Source: Isoetes taiwanensis (Eukaryota; Streptophyta; Lycopodiopsida; Isoetales; Isoetaceae). Taken from it: DNA of 64,000 nucleotides. The position numbers were made by a program, and so were the translations under genes. The notes under the pieces are model-generated. The model searched no databases and had not been told where the DNA came from. It saw only the letters and a program-made list of their open reading frames with translations. Where the stretch lies: positions 22,395,584 to 22,459,583 of the forward strand of contig JAJEKV010000005.1 of NCBI GenBank assembly GCA_021234155.1. The letters run 5' to 3'. This document shows, piece by piece, positions 22,914 to 35,800 of the stretch (the first letter of the stretch is position 1; every line of letters starts with the position of its first letter).

Positions 22914-23300
22914 AAGCACAATTAACAAACAAGACACATATAAACCATGGAAATGGAATACATAAAGCAAAAAAGATGCGAAAACCATAAATCAACAAAC
23001 TACGACTACAACAAGAGCACATGGAAAAACCGAAGAACCAACGTATCAACAAACTATAGTGAAACTATAATGACAAAACACTATGAAAATCAAGAATAAA
23101 TATCTCTAATATATAACATACATGCACGAAGGATCCAAACGAACTTTCAAGCGCAGCAACAACATAACCAATCCAAACCAACCATGATTAACAAATAAGA
23201 AACACCAAAAACCATGGGGCAAATGGAATGCATAAAGTAAAAAAGACACAAAACCGAACGCAACCAATAAACCACGATCAAAATAAAGAGCTCATGAAAT
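22914..23300 (+). repeat. 270-bp tandem repeat, one full and one partial unit
   Basis: Unit one (about 22914-23183) begins ATTAACAAACAAGACACATA and ends ACCAATCCAAACCAACC. Unit two begins ATGATTAACAAATAAGAAAC and continues to about 23300. Both share AATGGAATGCATAAAG-type cores. The same unit recurs at 32505-32820. Confidence 0.75.
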
Positions 23301-23549
23301 CCTCTTGTGTCATCATTAGTGTGACATGAGAATTATCTGTCAAGACAATCACTTGTCCACCAAGAAGCAATGCTGACCCTAAACGCCATGTATTGACTGC
23401 CATGCACAGGGTTTTATCGTTAACATCCTCCTCGGATGTCAGAATTCAGTGATCTTTAGTGCGCTAGAAAGCTGATTTTGAGGTTTTTGATGGTATACAC
23501 TTTTTTTTTGCCATCAGACCTGCCAACTTTTTTGTTGTAAATTTCGGCT

Positions 23550-26500
23550 ACTATGGCAATGCGAGCTTCTTCTTCTACAGTGCCTTTGGAGTCTTCAATT
23601 TCCATCTTCTCAATGCCAGGTGAGCCTGTAGCAATGCATAATAATTCTTTAGCTCTTCCCTAGGGACTTGCATATGAGGGAATGGAATCTAGATTCACTA
23701 CTAATGATTTCCCTTAGTTGCCCCTACGAGGTCAGGTTTCAAATAGTTCTGTCCCTTCTGTTTCTACTGCGGGTCAAGTTGCATCTTCTGGCAATGCATC
23801 CACTTCCTCAGTTCCTCCATCTTTAGCATCACTGCGTGCCTTACCTTGGAGAGCAGTTGCCATTGCCAATAAAAATACATGAGAAAGATTTAATGATTGA
23901 AATAAGAAAGATATGTCTTTAGCAGTATCTTCTGCTTGGGTCTCTGATGCTATTGATATGATGGTCCAAAATAATAGGAGATATATTGATAACTTGCTCA
24001 GAGAGCTTTAGGCAAAGGAGACTCAATTGGATTTTCAATTCTCTTGTAGACGTCTTCTATCAAATAAAGGTATGTAGAGATTCTCTAATGACATCTGGCT
24101 ACAATGTTATGTTGGATTGATCATGATTTGTCTCTCACATGTGCTACTCCTAGACATGTGCCTCCTAAGTCCACGTCCTCTAAAGATGCAGCTAATAAGG
24201 ATGGCGATATGTCTTCTACTTCTAATATGCAGTCTGCACCTGTTTTTAGTGCTGATGCTAAAGCTAAGTTGCAAATGATTCAAGAGCAACAGGAACGACG
24301 AGAAAGAGCTCCAGATGATTGGACAAAAGTTAATTTGAAGAAAGATGCCCATAATAAGTTTGCTCAGTCTGCTTCTCAGGCAGCACATCTTAGTGAAGGT
24401 GAGCATGGAAGGGCACAATAGTAGGCCATCATTCCCTTATCTAAGCCCAAGATACTCTTAGAAGCCAGAGCAAAGAGGAGGCTCTCCCTCACTACAATCT
24501 TCACATAACATGGAGAGGGTGGAGCAGAGCGGAGGGTCTCCTCTGTCAAATACTGCAGGACACAATAGAAGGGTGGAACAGAGAGGAGGCTCCCCCTTGG
24601 TTTAGTGAATGTTTATGCTCACAATTATCCATGTCAAAGGGGAGCTTTATGGGCTTCTTTTCGTAGCAAAATTCTCAGGCTAGGAATAATGTGGCATAGT
24701 TGCTTATTGGAGATTTCAACATGGTTGAAATGGAGACGGACATGAGTGGTAGGGGATCGCAGGTGGTTCAAGGTTTTGAGCGGAAGCAATGGTACCGTCG
24801 CTGCATGACTGTGGTTTTGTGGAGATTGATGGAGATCAGACTTTCACATGGTACAATGGATGGACATGCAATAATAGAGCTTATGCCCGACATGATCAAG
24901 GCTATGCAGAGGACTAATTTGCAATATCAGATCATAATCCACAATGGTTCTTCACTAGACAACCTCTCTATCGAATAGCTACAAAAACTTACTTCAAGCT
25001 CAATACTAAATACTTGAAGGATAATGATTTCATTGCAAGTTGTAGGAATGTTGGTCTCATGAATTCTCTCGTATTGGTGGTATGGTTGGTGTTGTTGCTG
25101 CTCTTAGAACCATCAAGTGCTGAGGAATGGGATATGCATGGGGTGGTTGAGGATAGAGGCCAATTATGCAGATTTGTGTCGAGGAGTTCTGAAGATGTTG
25201 CTCTCTTGCTCCTCATACGGTATTAGAGAAAACAATCTTAAAGAGATTAAAGCCATTGAGGCGGCTTATGTGAATCAAGCTAGGATAAAAAGTCACGGGC
25301 CCCGGAATGGTTTGGGAATGCGGTGATATATGCTCTCACTTCTTTTTTGAGCTACTAAAAGAAAGTATGTGACTGCTTCCATCATTTTTCCTGATGGTTG
25401 AACATTTCTAAGCCAATCCAGTTGAAGCAGTACCTCCATGACCATTTCTCCTTCTTCTTTTCCAGACACCAGTTGCCCTTTCAGGAGGATATGCAATGTG
25501 CAGTCTTCTCGAAGGTACACTCTATAGTGTCAGAAGAGCAACGTGCACACCTAGAAGTGGACATCACCATCAATGACTTACATTTAGCTACTTCTCTTTT
25601 AAAGAAAGACAAAGTGTCACGATTAGATGGTCTTCCAGTGGAATTTTTAGGAATATTGGGATTGGTTGGGTTGCGATTTTTACAATGCTTTTTGTGAGTT
25701 TCGTAGGTTTAGAAGTTTAGATAAGAATTCTAAATACTGGCTATATTTCTCTTAATCCACAGTATAAAAATTAGAAAACAATAATAGGCGAGATTGCCTA
25801 AAGGAAACACTAGTCAAGTAAACAAGCTTCGAGAGGGGCCATGTATTTACTGCATTACCGGCGAGATTACCTCAAGGCATGCACTTACGGCTTTATCCAC
25901 AATAGCAGGCGTTCTTTCCCAAAGCCAGCTACTTTGGGTTGCTCTTTACGCTTGGATGCGGGTAGAACATGCAACAAACCTGGTGTGGGGATAAATGCAT
26001 CACGGTTGCATCTACGCATTCTAAAGACGTTCAAATGTCGCCTCTTCAAATGATCCACAACAATCATACGCTTACACAAGTGAAAAGCTAACTGCGCTTA
26101 CCCGAGGAGCCCAAGCTTGTTGGGATAAATACCCCAAAGCACCTCTTGACTATCACGGTGAGGGTGGAATAATCCACTAGCGAACCGGTTTGGATCTCCG
26201 GGACAAAGAAACCCCAAAGAAACATCACGGTGCTCCATGGTCTCGAGGAAAACCCCACATATCGGACGTAAGTCACTCCGCGTCACGGCTTTATCCACCG
26301 TGGACCCGGTGTTCCTCTCGAGGAAGGCGATGTACAATTTGCCACATAGCAAGGTGCAAGTCTTGAGTGCAATAGAATTCCCACAACCACTTCCACATTT
26401 GGCTCCAGCATCTCTGAGAACTTGTAAGCCCAACCATCTAAGGGCAGGAGTTCATCATGAATAACAAGAAAACTGATAGCATGATTTGACAAGCTAGCGG

Positions 26501-27810
26501 GAATTAGGCCCAGCGAAGGTTATAGCGCTCCTCTGGTGATGTCTTGTGTGGAGAAAGCGGAAGAATATTAGCCCTGCGAGCCCTTATCACGCCGTATTTG
26601 ATGATGCTATATGTTATCTCTCACGGCAAAATATTTGCTAAGGCCCGCTACTTGACGAGTAGGTGATGTCTTGGCTTCAATCTCTACTCAATCGGCCTCA
26701 TACCAAGGAGGTGCATTTTAGACAATGTTGGTGCTAGCGAGGGTATGTATTGGGCCACATAGTCTATCATAAATTAGATTTCACTAAGGCATATGATAGC
26801 GTTGGGAATCTTTGAAAAAGAGCATTTTGACCTTGGGTTTTGGTGTTAGTTCATACGATGATGTTATAAGCTGCGTGTAATGCGGCCAGTCATTGCTTTT
26901 TGGAGGAACCCTCCGCGGTATTTTTCTATTGGTGAGGGGAGTTCATCAAGGATGCCATTAGCTCCACTTTTGTTTTACAATAGTGGGCGAGGTCCCCTTC
27001 CACGGTTATTTATTTCTGGCGATGCGGGATGGGAACAGTAGAGTCACGACTATGGAGGATGGTTCACATGAAATATGTAACCAGTATGCCAATGGCGCAT
27101 TCCTCTTTCTTGTTGTGAAGTAGACAATCTTCAGAATGCAAAGTTTATTCTTGATACTTTTTCTTTAGCATCTAGAGTTCTGGTTTTTGGCCGAAGTGAT
27201 GGATGCTTGATGGTGTTGTGCCCCCTTGTGTTGTTGATTTTCCTTGAAAGGTGCTTCCTCATGGGAAGACCACTAAACTTCTGGGTATTCCTGTGGACAT
27301 TCATATTTCTATTTCAGATACTTGGGATATTATCATAGAAGGGTTGTGAACGTATTTGTTTTGGTGGAATACTGCTAAGCTCTTTATGCTAGTGCGGATA
27401 ACTATTGCTAAGCATGTGTTAAGTAATTTCCATATTTATACGAGTCACCATTGTCCGTAGCTTTATCTGGGGTGGAAATGAAGAGCATGTTGTGGTGAAG
27501 ATTGCATAGTCCACATGCACTAGACCAAAATTTGCTGGTAGCTTAGGTATGATAGACTTCCATTTCCAAAACAAGGTTATGATTTCTAAGTTCATAGGGA
27601 GTATCTTTAAGGATATGGTTGATTCACCTGGATTGCAGTTGGTGAAGCAGTCGCTTGCACATTGTGTTCCTTTTGGGAAAACTTCATTAAAATCTCTTCT
27701 TCCTTGGGGTCTCTTTTACCAGCTATGCCCCTTTCCTAATGCATCCCCTTTTACGAAGGCTTATTGGAGGCTTGAGGGGACAATCACCAAGCACCCCATT
27801 TCATATTAAT
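23550..27810 (+). mobile_element. L1-like LINE, decayed, interrupted
   Basis: A + strand non-LTR retrotransposon of the same family as 11.1-12.5 kb. Order: an ORF1-like region (about 23550-24420, ending in a charged coiled segment, KLQMIQEQQERRERAPDDW); an APE endonuclease with VNVYAHNYPCQRGALWASF (about 24606), LLIGDFNMVEMETDMSGRG (about 24700) and ISDHNP (about 24926); an RT start with RLDGLPVEFL (about 25620); then after an interruption KLDFTKAYDSV (about 26774) and GVHQGCP (about 26940). The catalytic YADD position reads QYANGAFLFL (about 27081), so both aspartates are lost. KTTKLLGIPVDIHISISDTW (about 27277) and GMIDFHFQNKVMISKFIG (about 27546) follow. Many stops and shifts: inactive. 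Confidence 0.8.
25700..26690. other. Unidentified insert within the LINE RT domain
   Basis: About 1 kb separates the RT start block from the FTKAYD block, where far less sequence is expected. It is more CG-rich than the flanking LINE and contains unassigned open frames on both strands. Terminal repeats or a target duplication were not found. It may be a nested fragment or a misassembled piece. Confidence 0.4.
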
Positions 27811-28439
27811 CACGTTGCATGTCATCGGTGAGTGCTCCTTGTTGGTGGATACGTGGAAAGCAATCTTTCACTTTGTCTTGATCCGCATCCAGTAACTTCC
27901 GGCTGACATTGGAGGTTAGCGAGGTGACCAGAAATTCTTGTTGTCTTGATGAAATAGACCTATTTAGCTTAAAAGGACTGGCTTCATATTTTGGTACTTC
28001 GAGCTGCTGATAACATGGACACCAGTAAACTAGCAGGCCTGACTGAGCAGGCTCTCTGCAGACGCTTGCCTCGGCTTGAGCGACTACTCATTACCGCTCA
28101 AGCCAGAAGCCGATTTTTGAACTAAAAGGCACTGCAGTTAAAGGCATATGTAGATTTGGGCTTGGGATAGACTACTTGTGGCCGGGCCTCTTCATAGATG
28201 CCCTAGGTGTCAAAACCACCTCGGTCCCGGTTTTGGTCTTGAACGCTTTCTACTTTTTCATGTCACATCGACAAGACAACAAGTGCTCTTGGCTATTTAT
28301 CTACGGATACTTGAAATAAGCTTCTGAGGCAATCACTTTTCACTTAACATCGGGATAGTTGTTGTATCGTTATCACGGAAACAAAAATTGTGTATTTTAA
28401 AATTGGATATTCCTGTAGATCTTTACGTCCTCTACCGTA

Positions 28440-28465
28440 GGAAGGAAGGAAGGAAGGAAGGAAGG
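28440..28465. repeat. (GGAA)n microsatellite
   Basis: Six and a half uninterrupted GGAA units. Confidence 0.95.
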
Positions 28466-28496
28466 TTCTTTTATAGATCAGCGGAGGCCAATCGGC

Positions 28497-29024
28497 CTAT
28501 GGGACTAAATTCTGGAGTCTGCGACAAGCCGTTGCTACCGGATTAAAAATATAGGAGGAAAAAGCCGTCGCGATAATGGGTAAAAGCAAACTGGTACCGT
28601 GGTGTATCAAAAGCAGCGCTTGTTTGGCGCCACATTTTGGCACCACAACTTTGTGGTAGAATCGGTGGTGCATAGAAGCCCGGAGAGATTGCCCGGGGAG
28701 TCGCGAATTAATGGCGTCGGTTATTTTTGAATTTATGCGATCATTGTCCTCATTTTGAATTAAGAAATATCGGACCTCCTTACGTTTTTCAAACTGCTTG
28801 CGATTGAACCCTAATAGAGTCGAATTGAATGCCCTTTGGTTACGATAAAATCTCTCCTTAAACAAGAGACATGCCCCATGAAGGGAATCTAAAAAGCTTT
28901 GGGGTGACCGAGTTCCAAATAAATCGGCTACATGTATTTTTCCCAAATGTTTTGTTCCAGCTGAAAAATTAAGGCATAATATGCTTTCTTGTCTGGTTGA
29001 AGAATCGAGGAATGAACAATACAA
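28497..29024 (-). other. Unrecognised 175-codon open frame
   Basis: An uninterrupted minus-strand frame starting at ATG 29024-29022 and ending just beside the GGAA repeat. It has no recognised motif. Composition is mixed (basic patch FNRKQFEKRKEVRYFLIQ, hydrophobic LLLPIIATAFSSYIFN). No promoter, introns or homologues can be argued from sequence alone. It may be a retroelement fragment or chance. Confidence 0.2.
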
Positions 29025-31779
29025 AAGAGTTCATACAAATTACAAAAGATACAGGGAAACCACATACATGGTGGAATGGACTCTGGAGACACAGGCGGGT
29101 AACTTATTATCGCATATAAGGCGAGGAAGTTGCTAATTGGAAGAGCTTCTGGTTATTCTCACTCAGATGAAATGAGAGGCCAGTTCTTCTGGGCAAAGAG
29201 AGAAAGCATAGAGCAAATCAACGACCCGAGGAGGAAAATAAAGTAAAAAGTGACAAGAGACGATGAAGATGATAGGGAAAAACAAATCAGGCTAGACCAC
29301 ATTCAATCGAACTCCTGATAAGCAATGAGCAATGTTACGGGAACAAAACATTGCTGACTATGTTCAATTATTAATGGTGTTATAAGAGGAAAAAATCTCC
29401 AAGCTTGATCTAGATTGTTTCTATCAACCTGAGAAAAGGTAACATCAAATCCACTTCAAAGATGAGGGTATGTTTACTACCATTTGCATCATGTTGGTTT
29501 GTATTGTCATGTTGTGTCTCTATGATGCCATCTGTGGGGCATTTAGTGATGCACACCACCACTAAGCACCATAACCTAAGAAAACATGAATACTTGAAAT
29601 AAACCTTTGTGATTCCTCGGATAGTGGGCTGACATGTTCTTCTCTTGCATTTCTCTCCAATCTTCTAGTTCTAACATCCTTTGTGTTAGGAGACACTCAC
29701 AATTCTCAATCCAAAATTTTGATCTTTTTCTATATGTTCATCCACAAGGAAATTGCGCCGAATCTTTTAGCCCTCTTGTAAGAAACCCATTTCCCACCAT
29801 TGTAATCACGTCTGCTTCCCTCTTTTTCTTTTTCTACTTGAGGGTTTCTTGGGTGAACACCCACAATACCTTTCCAAGATCTGTTTGGATGATTTTTGTC
29901 ACTTGTTTGAGAATGCACGGTGTCTGAACATTACCAAGGCTGACTATTCTTGGTACGCTGGCGATCATTGGCAATGGTAGAAGTTTGACAATCGCATGAG
30001 TCGGGGACTCTTATACTTGATGCTCTTGACTTCCAAATCCTTTAATTCTTCACCTATGAATTTTCCAATGTTTTATCCCTCAAAAACTCAAAGTAAAAAT
30101 TTCTTTCTTGATGCTTTATCCTCCATTCTTTTGGTCTATTTATGTGGAAAGACGTTAGCAAATTAAGGACAATCACGACATTTACTGCTTGCACTTCTTG
30201 ATGAACGGATCCTTACGCAGTGCAAGCTCAATTTTTTCTTCTCTTCTTCTTTTCCTCGTCTTTTCTTTCCAACATTTCTTGTTCCTTGGTTCTTCTTAGT
30301 TTCTCACAAATGCCGGTTGTGGGCCCGGTGCCTGCGTGACATCTATATCCACAATGTGTATTTGAGCTTGCGGCCGGGGAGGAGCCAAAGAGAGCGAGGG
30401 CGTGGAAACAAGCTTGAGGAAGGGGCCAAAAGGTAGGAATTTAATTTTAGTTTTGATTAGAGAATTTCCACCTAAATTTGGGACTCTATTCTTAAATAGC
30501 GACTTGGCTGGCTGATTGTCATAATTATACTTTCATACTACAAAGTGGTGGATGCAAATGCCATTTTGGGGGGAGCGAGGGGGAGACGGTAGAATTGGAA
30601 CACCCGCAGTGCTTTACCCAACAAACTGGCGGCGGTGACAAATATACATATATACATGAATTCGGCACCTCGGTGGGGCGGTGAAGGTGAGTCCATGAGG
30701 ATCAAAACCTCGGGTAGGAGCCAAGGGATAGACTAGCGGCGTCTTGAGTAGCGTGCTTCGTCTTGAGCGGAACCGGTGCTTACCCGGAGAATGTAGCAGA
30801 ATCGACTATAGAATTTTGACGACTCTGGAAGGCATAGCTTTTCATCCTCAACAACCCTCGTGAGGGCAACCTTGACAAAGCGCGTCAAGCGGCTCTCCAA
30901 CCCGCGACCCATCTCAAGCGAAGATGGTGGGCCTGTTGAATGGGCCGATGATCACTTCTTCATGGGCGAGGCAGCGGAGGTAAGAACGTGGGCCTCGAAC
31001 GGTGGGGGTTTATGTCTTGTTTGTGGGTATGCATTGCGTTACCCTATTAGAGCATGGTGGTCCCAGAGGCTTCCCGGAAGCAAGAGTCGAATACCCCTCT
31101 CGACCCTATCCGTGCGTGCGATGCATTATTGCACCTAAGAGCGCCTATGTGAATCTAAAGTTCAATGACGCCCGATACTTGGGCTTTCTTGTTGTCCTTA
31201 AATGACCACGAGTGGATTCTTGAGCTCATCGCCCTGACATAAGCCAAGTCTTGAGGGAATGGGGAGTGTAAAAATCTTTGGCCACCTTAAAATAAGCGAT
31301 GTCTACTCCGAGGGCCATCTTTAGCGGGGCATAAATCGTCTCTGTAACAGATCGATATGGGCCGGGCTTGACCCAAGTGCCGGACTGCTCTAAATTAAGT
31401 TCCAAGTCGCCCGAGGAGAACGAGTTTGCCGACCCCATCTGAGAAGAAGCTGGCTCCACAAGTGCAGGAACAAATGTGGCGATGGCCCGATCGTTACAAC
31501 TTCGACCCCTATGGCCCATTGTTTTGCATTAGCATTACAGCATGCCTTCCAACCTGATCACTGCGGCCGAATGGATGCATCCAATACATTGAGGGCGAGA
31601 AATTCCACCCCGGGTACTGTAGGCGGGTGTGAAGGCCTCCACCATCACTTACGATAAGTGGCGCCCGAAGGTCTTTGGATGATGTGAGGATATGAGGACC
31701 ACCCAGTGCTTGTGGGATTGACGCATGTCGAATTAAGCTGGCGGGGAATATTATTAGAGAGCATCTAGGTGTGCCTGCA

Positions 31780-32110
31780 TGCCCTCACGGTGTATCAGGC
31801 GAGAGGTCCACATCATCCGCATAGATGAGCTGCGGGATGACCTGGTGCAGAGCGTATACAGTCCCCCATTGGCGACAACCCAGGGCTTCCAAGCCCGGGC
31901 CAATGTAAAGTCCAAAGTGTGGGTGGGAAACAGTAGCACCCTAGCAATGTTGCGGCAAATGTGTCCCTTGCAGGTTGCATCGGCTGTGCGGCTCGTCACG
32001 ATGCGGCCTGCTAGCGTTCTGAGATCCATGGGGAGCCGAGATGGTGCAATCTAGCCCACAACTTTTTCAGGAGATGCGTGAAAGCTTTTGCAAAGTCCAC
32101 AAAGCGGCTG
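31780..32110 (-). mobile_element. LINE reverse transcriptase fragment of a second type
   Basis: On the minus strand: RFVDFAKAF followed by LLKKLWARLHHLGSPW (about 32105-32035), the RT block usually written VDF-KAFD ... LW-RL--LG. Then GTVYALHQVIPQLIYADDVD (about 31860-31800) with the catalytic Asp pair intact. This style (YALHQ-IPQLIYADDVDL) differs from the L1-like family elsewhere in the window and resembles LINEs common in algae and early land plants. Stops between blocks show decay. Confidence 0.7.
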
Positions 32111-32289
32111 ATGCGGGGTTACTCGAGGGAAGCTAGAGATAGAATTGCTATGGCCTACCATTGTTCTTTGCTTGCTCCTGCAGACGACATTTGATCTTTG
32201 AGATTTATTTTGGAGTGTTGTTTTATGCATAGGCTGGTGGTCCTACTCAGTGGATCATGATTATCCTCTGATATTTTAATCCCGCATGT

Positions 32290-32350
32290 ACGGTTGTGTC
32301 TGTCTTTTGGCTTAGACTTTTAATAAAGTTTGATGTCCCTCAAAAAGAAA
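32290..32350 (+). repeat. Possible LINE 3' end
   Basis: The sequence GGCTTAGACTTTTAATAAAG followed by a short A-rich run resembles the 3' end of plant L1-type LINEs (pyrimidine-rich stretch, AATAAA, oligo-A). No matching + strand LINE body was recognised immediately upstream. Confidence 0.4.
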
Positions 32351-32504
32351 TAATCATTATTATGATGCACTTCATCAAATTCTTGTTTAAATCTAGACTT
32401 GCTCGTTTCTAACCTTGTTATAATGAGACCCAGAGACAAATGTTACAATCATTAGAATTGAATTAATTTCACATCAAGTTTCTACAACAATAGAGTTTCT
32501 TTTA

Positions 32505-32820
32505 AATGTACCTTCAAGCATAGTAGCTACATAACCAATCTAAACCAACCATTATTAACAAATAAGAAATGCCAAAATGGGACAAATGGAATGCATAAAG
32601 TAAAGGAACACGAAACCAAACCTAATCAATGAACCACGACTAGAACAAAAAGTCCATAAAATCAACTATGAAGAATCAACACACCAACAAGCCAAAATGA
32701 ATATTATAATAATAAAACACTACAAGAATCAAGGACTAATATTCCTAATGCATATCATACATGCATAAAGGATCCTAGTAAACTTTCAAGTGTGGCAATA
32801 GCATAACCCATTGAAACCCG
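32505..32820 (+). repeat. 270-bp repeat, second locus
   Basis: It starts with the end of one unit (ACATAACCAATCTAAACCAA, 32529-32548), then a full unit (about 32547-32816) that aligns with the units at 22914-23300, including AATGGAATGCATAAAGTAAA and CATGCATAAAGGATCC. Confidence 0.75.
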
Positions 32821-35800
32821 ATTTCAGCTTACCAAGATGCAAAAAGATACTTGCTAGAACCAACGGAGCAAAAGAGGGAACATGACGACTTAAATAAGAG
32901 ACCTCGACCAATGAAGCAATCTAGAGGCATGGACCAAAGTAACCTATTAACGTGATAAAACTTCGGATCAAGGAACAACAAATCCCAGGAAATAAATGGC
33001 ACAACTTGGCACAGTCAGAAGATGACACTGAAGGACTAACAAACTCAAGAGAACAACTTGATGAACACCGCAACTGAGTGAAATAACTAGAACAACAACA
33101 AAGGAATTAAAAGCACTAAGATGGGGTAAATAGGCAAATAGCTCAAGGGATTTAGCAAATCAACAAGAAGCCAAGATTAAGCTGAACAAGGCACTGTATG
33201 TGTGCAACGTAGCTTAACATTGAGATCACGAAATCCATGCAAACAAAGTCAATGAAATTTTAGCTTTGCAACCAAGTAGATATAAGAAAATACGAGAAAT
33301 GAACAGCGGGCGGCTTGGTGATGACAAAGAGGTCCAATAGTGGAAGGGCAAAACACTAAGGTCAAAACACTAATTAACATCCCCAAGAAAATGCCAATGT
33401 CTATGAATTGATAAAGGAAACCTGGTAATTTGTCCAACCCAAGGGTAAGGATCTCCAGGTGCCTAAACCATGACAAATAGGACTCAAGGCAATAGGAACT
33501 GCTTCGAAAATAAAAGGGCAAAAGGAATAGATCGGACACTTAAACAAACGAACTAGTTACAATGATGAATACCATGAGGCAAGAATGCCAAGAAGCGATG
33601 GGGAAGCGATCGGATAGAATGGAGCCGACTGCATGCCCTTAAAGGCGAGGAGCAAAGACGGACAATAGGACTCAAGGAACAAATAAAGGCAATGGGAAAA
33701 ATGAAATCAAAGAAACAAAATAATTGATGGGACACATGGTTATACAGTTGTAACAATGACAAGGAACACACTACATAAGAAAAATACATAAAAGTGAGAA
33801 GATAGGTCAATTTCATGTAACAAATACATATATAGCAAGAACTAAACAGAGCCACTATCTATAACAAATACCAAATACCAATGCAATGTGAAATGGTAAA
33901 TAGACTTAATAATTGTAGCTAATACCACTAACGTGTAAAACCTCTGCAAAACCGAAGGTCAGCAACCATCACAAATGGTACCAATAGGCGAGCAGGTGGA
34001 GAAAACTAAATTAAACTTTGTATCAGAAAAAAGACCATTTTGCCTTCTTACAAGCACTTTCGCCAGAATAGGGATAAGCGTAATTGCGCAGGTGAAGTGA
34101 TATAATGGACCAAACACGTGTCAGCCAAAACCATAAAACTAGAAAACATGAATGCTTAGACAATAATAACTAAAAGTTACATGAAATGAACTGACATCAA
34201 ATACCCACTCACGAAAGCGCATCTAAGGAAATGCTCACGAGCAAAGAAAAAGAAATCATACTGCTAACGAAATGCATAAATCTCTACTGGCCGGTAAAAT
34301 ATAAGTATAAAAGAAATCAATGGGTTATTTGAACCGTATTTGTCGCCAAATTCCGAAACAAATGCAAAGCGTTAACTTCGTGATGCCACCACCATCGAAC
34401 TGGACCATAACCTGCAATTATCAATGGATTTCTAGAGTAATGGGCTATCGGCATCACTATCCTCGAGTCATAGAGAAATATAAATAAGAAATAATGCAAT
34501 AGCTGAAGTAAATGAGGCAGGCGACAAGAAAGATCATGTGGCACATTGAAATAGGGCAAGCATCAGGATTATAAAAAAGGAATATAAGCAATACAAGCAC
34601 TGGAAGAACTAACCTAATCACCCAAAGAGCGGACAAGGACTACCAACAAAGGAATACAGGCAATACAAACATGGAGAGGGCCAACCTAACAAACCAAAAA
34701 GCGGACCAAGAACTTCCTTGAATAACAAAAGCGAAATTCGACCCTTCAGAGAAGCCCATGGGCCGACACCTTTGCTCCGACAAAAAGGAAAACAAATATC
34801 GACCCAGAAATACAAATATATGGGAAACAAAACCAAAAAACCTAAGTAAGAGATCATACAGCCTATAGAAAGGAAGGGAAGGGAGAAAGAAGGGAGGTTT
34901 GTTTTCGCGATCCGCGGAGGCGAGAGGAGCCTATGAGAGCCGACACATCGCAGAGGAAACGAGGCAAAAAGCCAAAAACAACACCAAAAACAAACAATGT
35001 AGCTGTCACGGTAGATCCCTGGGGATGAAAAACCCGCAGGAGGAAAAATCCTAACCGGTAGGCTCTCAAATACCGGCATGCCCCAGAAACAGTCGGCGGG
35101 AACGTCTAGCGGGGATGTAAGCTCGGTCGTGCTACCACCATGGAGTGATCGCGGTATCACGATGTAGCGGTGCCGAGCATCTAAAGATCGATTATTGCCT
35201 TTGCTTTCGGACATGGGCATATCGCTTGCCATTGGAGAACCGTTAACATCCTCTATCGATGCATCTCACAACGCTGACATATCCTCTCACTCCACGAGAA
35301 TAGACTTCCAGGATATTCCAAAAGGCTTTGGAATTTTCAAGTTTTGCTTCCCACAGCGTAGAGTTTCTCTTTTTTAGCTATTAGCAAGTTAGCCGCCTGT
35401 CGCGGCTTCTAATGCACCTCTGTGGCAGCTTTAATCTCGCCTATATGCATTCTACATCTCTACATTAATTACATGGCTTTAGTCTGTTGCTTTGAACTGA
35501 CCCAAAGATTGTATATAACGGCGTATCGACTCGTTAAGAGCATTGAGTCATGCTTAACTTCATCCTGCTATTCAACACCCTCAAGCTTTTCATCTCAAAG
35601 CTTTCTATATGCATCACTCTTCTCATAGTCTACTTTGAACTGGGCTATCTTTTATATCCATCGCAGCTTCTCAATGGTTCAACGTTTTAATCTCAAAAAC
35701 CAAGGAACAGGGGCATGAATGCGATTACAGTTGCCTTCTCTCAAATTCCCAAAAGAATGCGTTTGTAGCGTATTTTTTGCAAGTATATGGTCACTTTGAG

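Larger units (their letters stand above)
27811..31779. other. Mixed repeat-derived DNA, no intact gene
   Basis: No family recognised. Contents: a GGAA microsatellite (28440-28465), a 175-codon minus-strand frame (29024-28497), and from about 30600 CG-richer sequence that is probably the decayed downstream part of the minus-strand LINE whose RT lies at 31.8-32.1 kb. Confidence 0.4.

Noticed and set aside
33249-33855. Hydrophobic minus-strand frames as small membrane proteins
   Set aside because: Same compositional artefact within a repeat-derived A/C-rich tract.
34618-35232. 204-codon minus-strand frame as a membrane protein gene
   Set aside because: Hydrophobic and aromatic content follows from A/C-rich DNA read in reverse; no family motif, start context or exon structure supports it.
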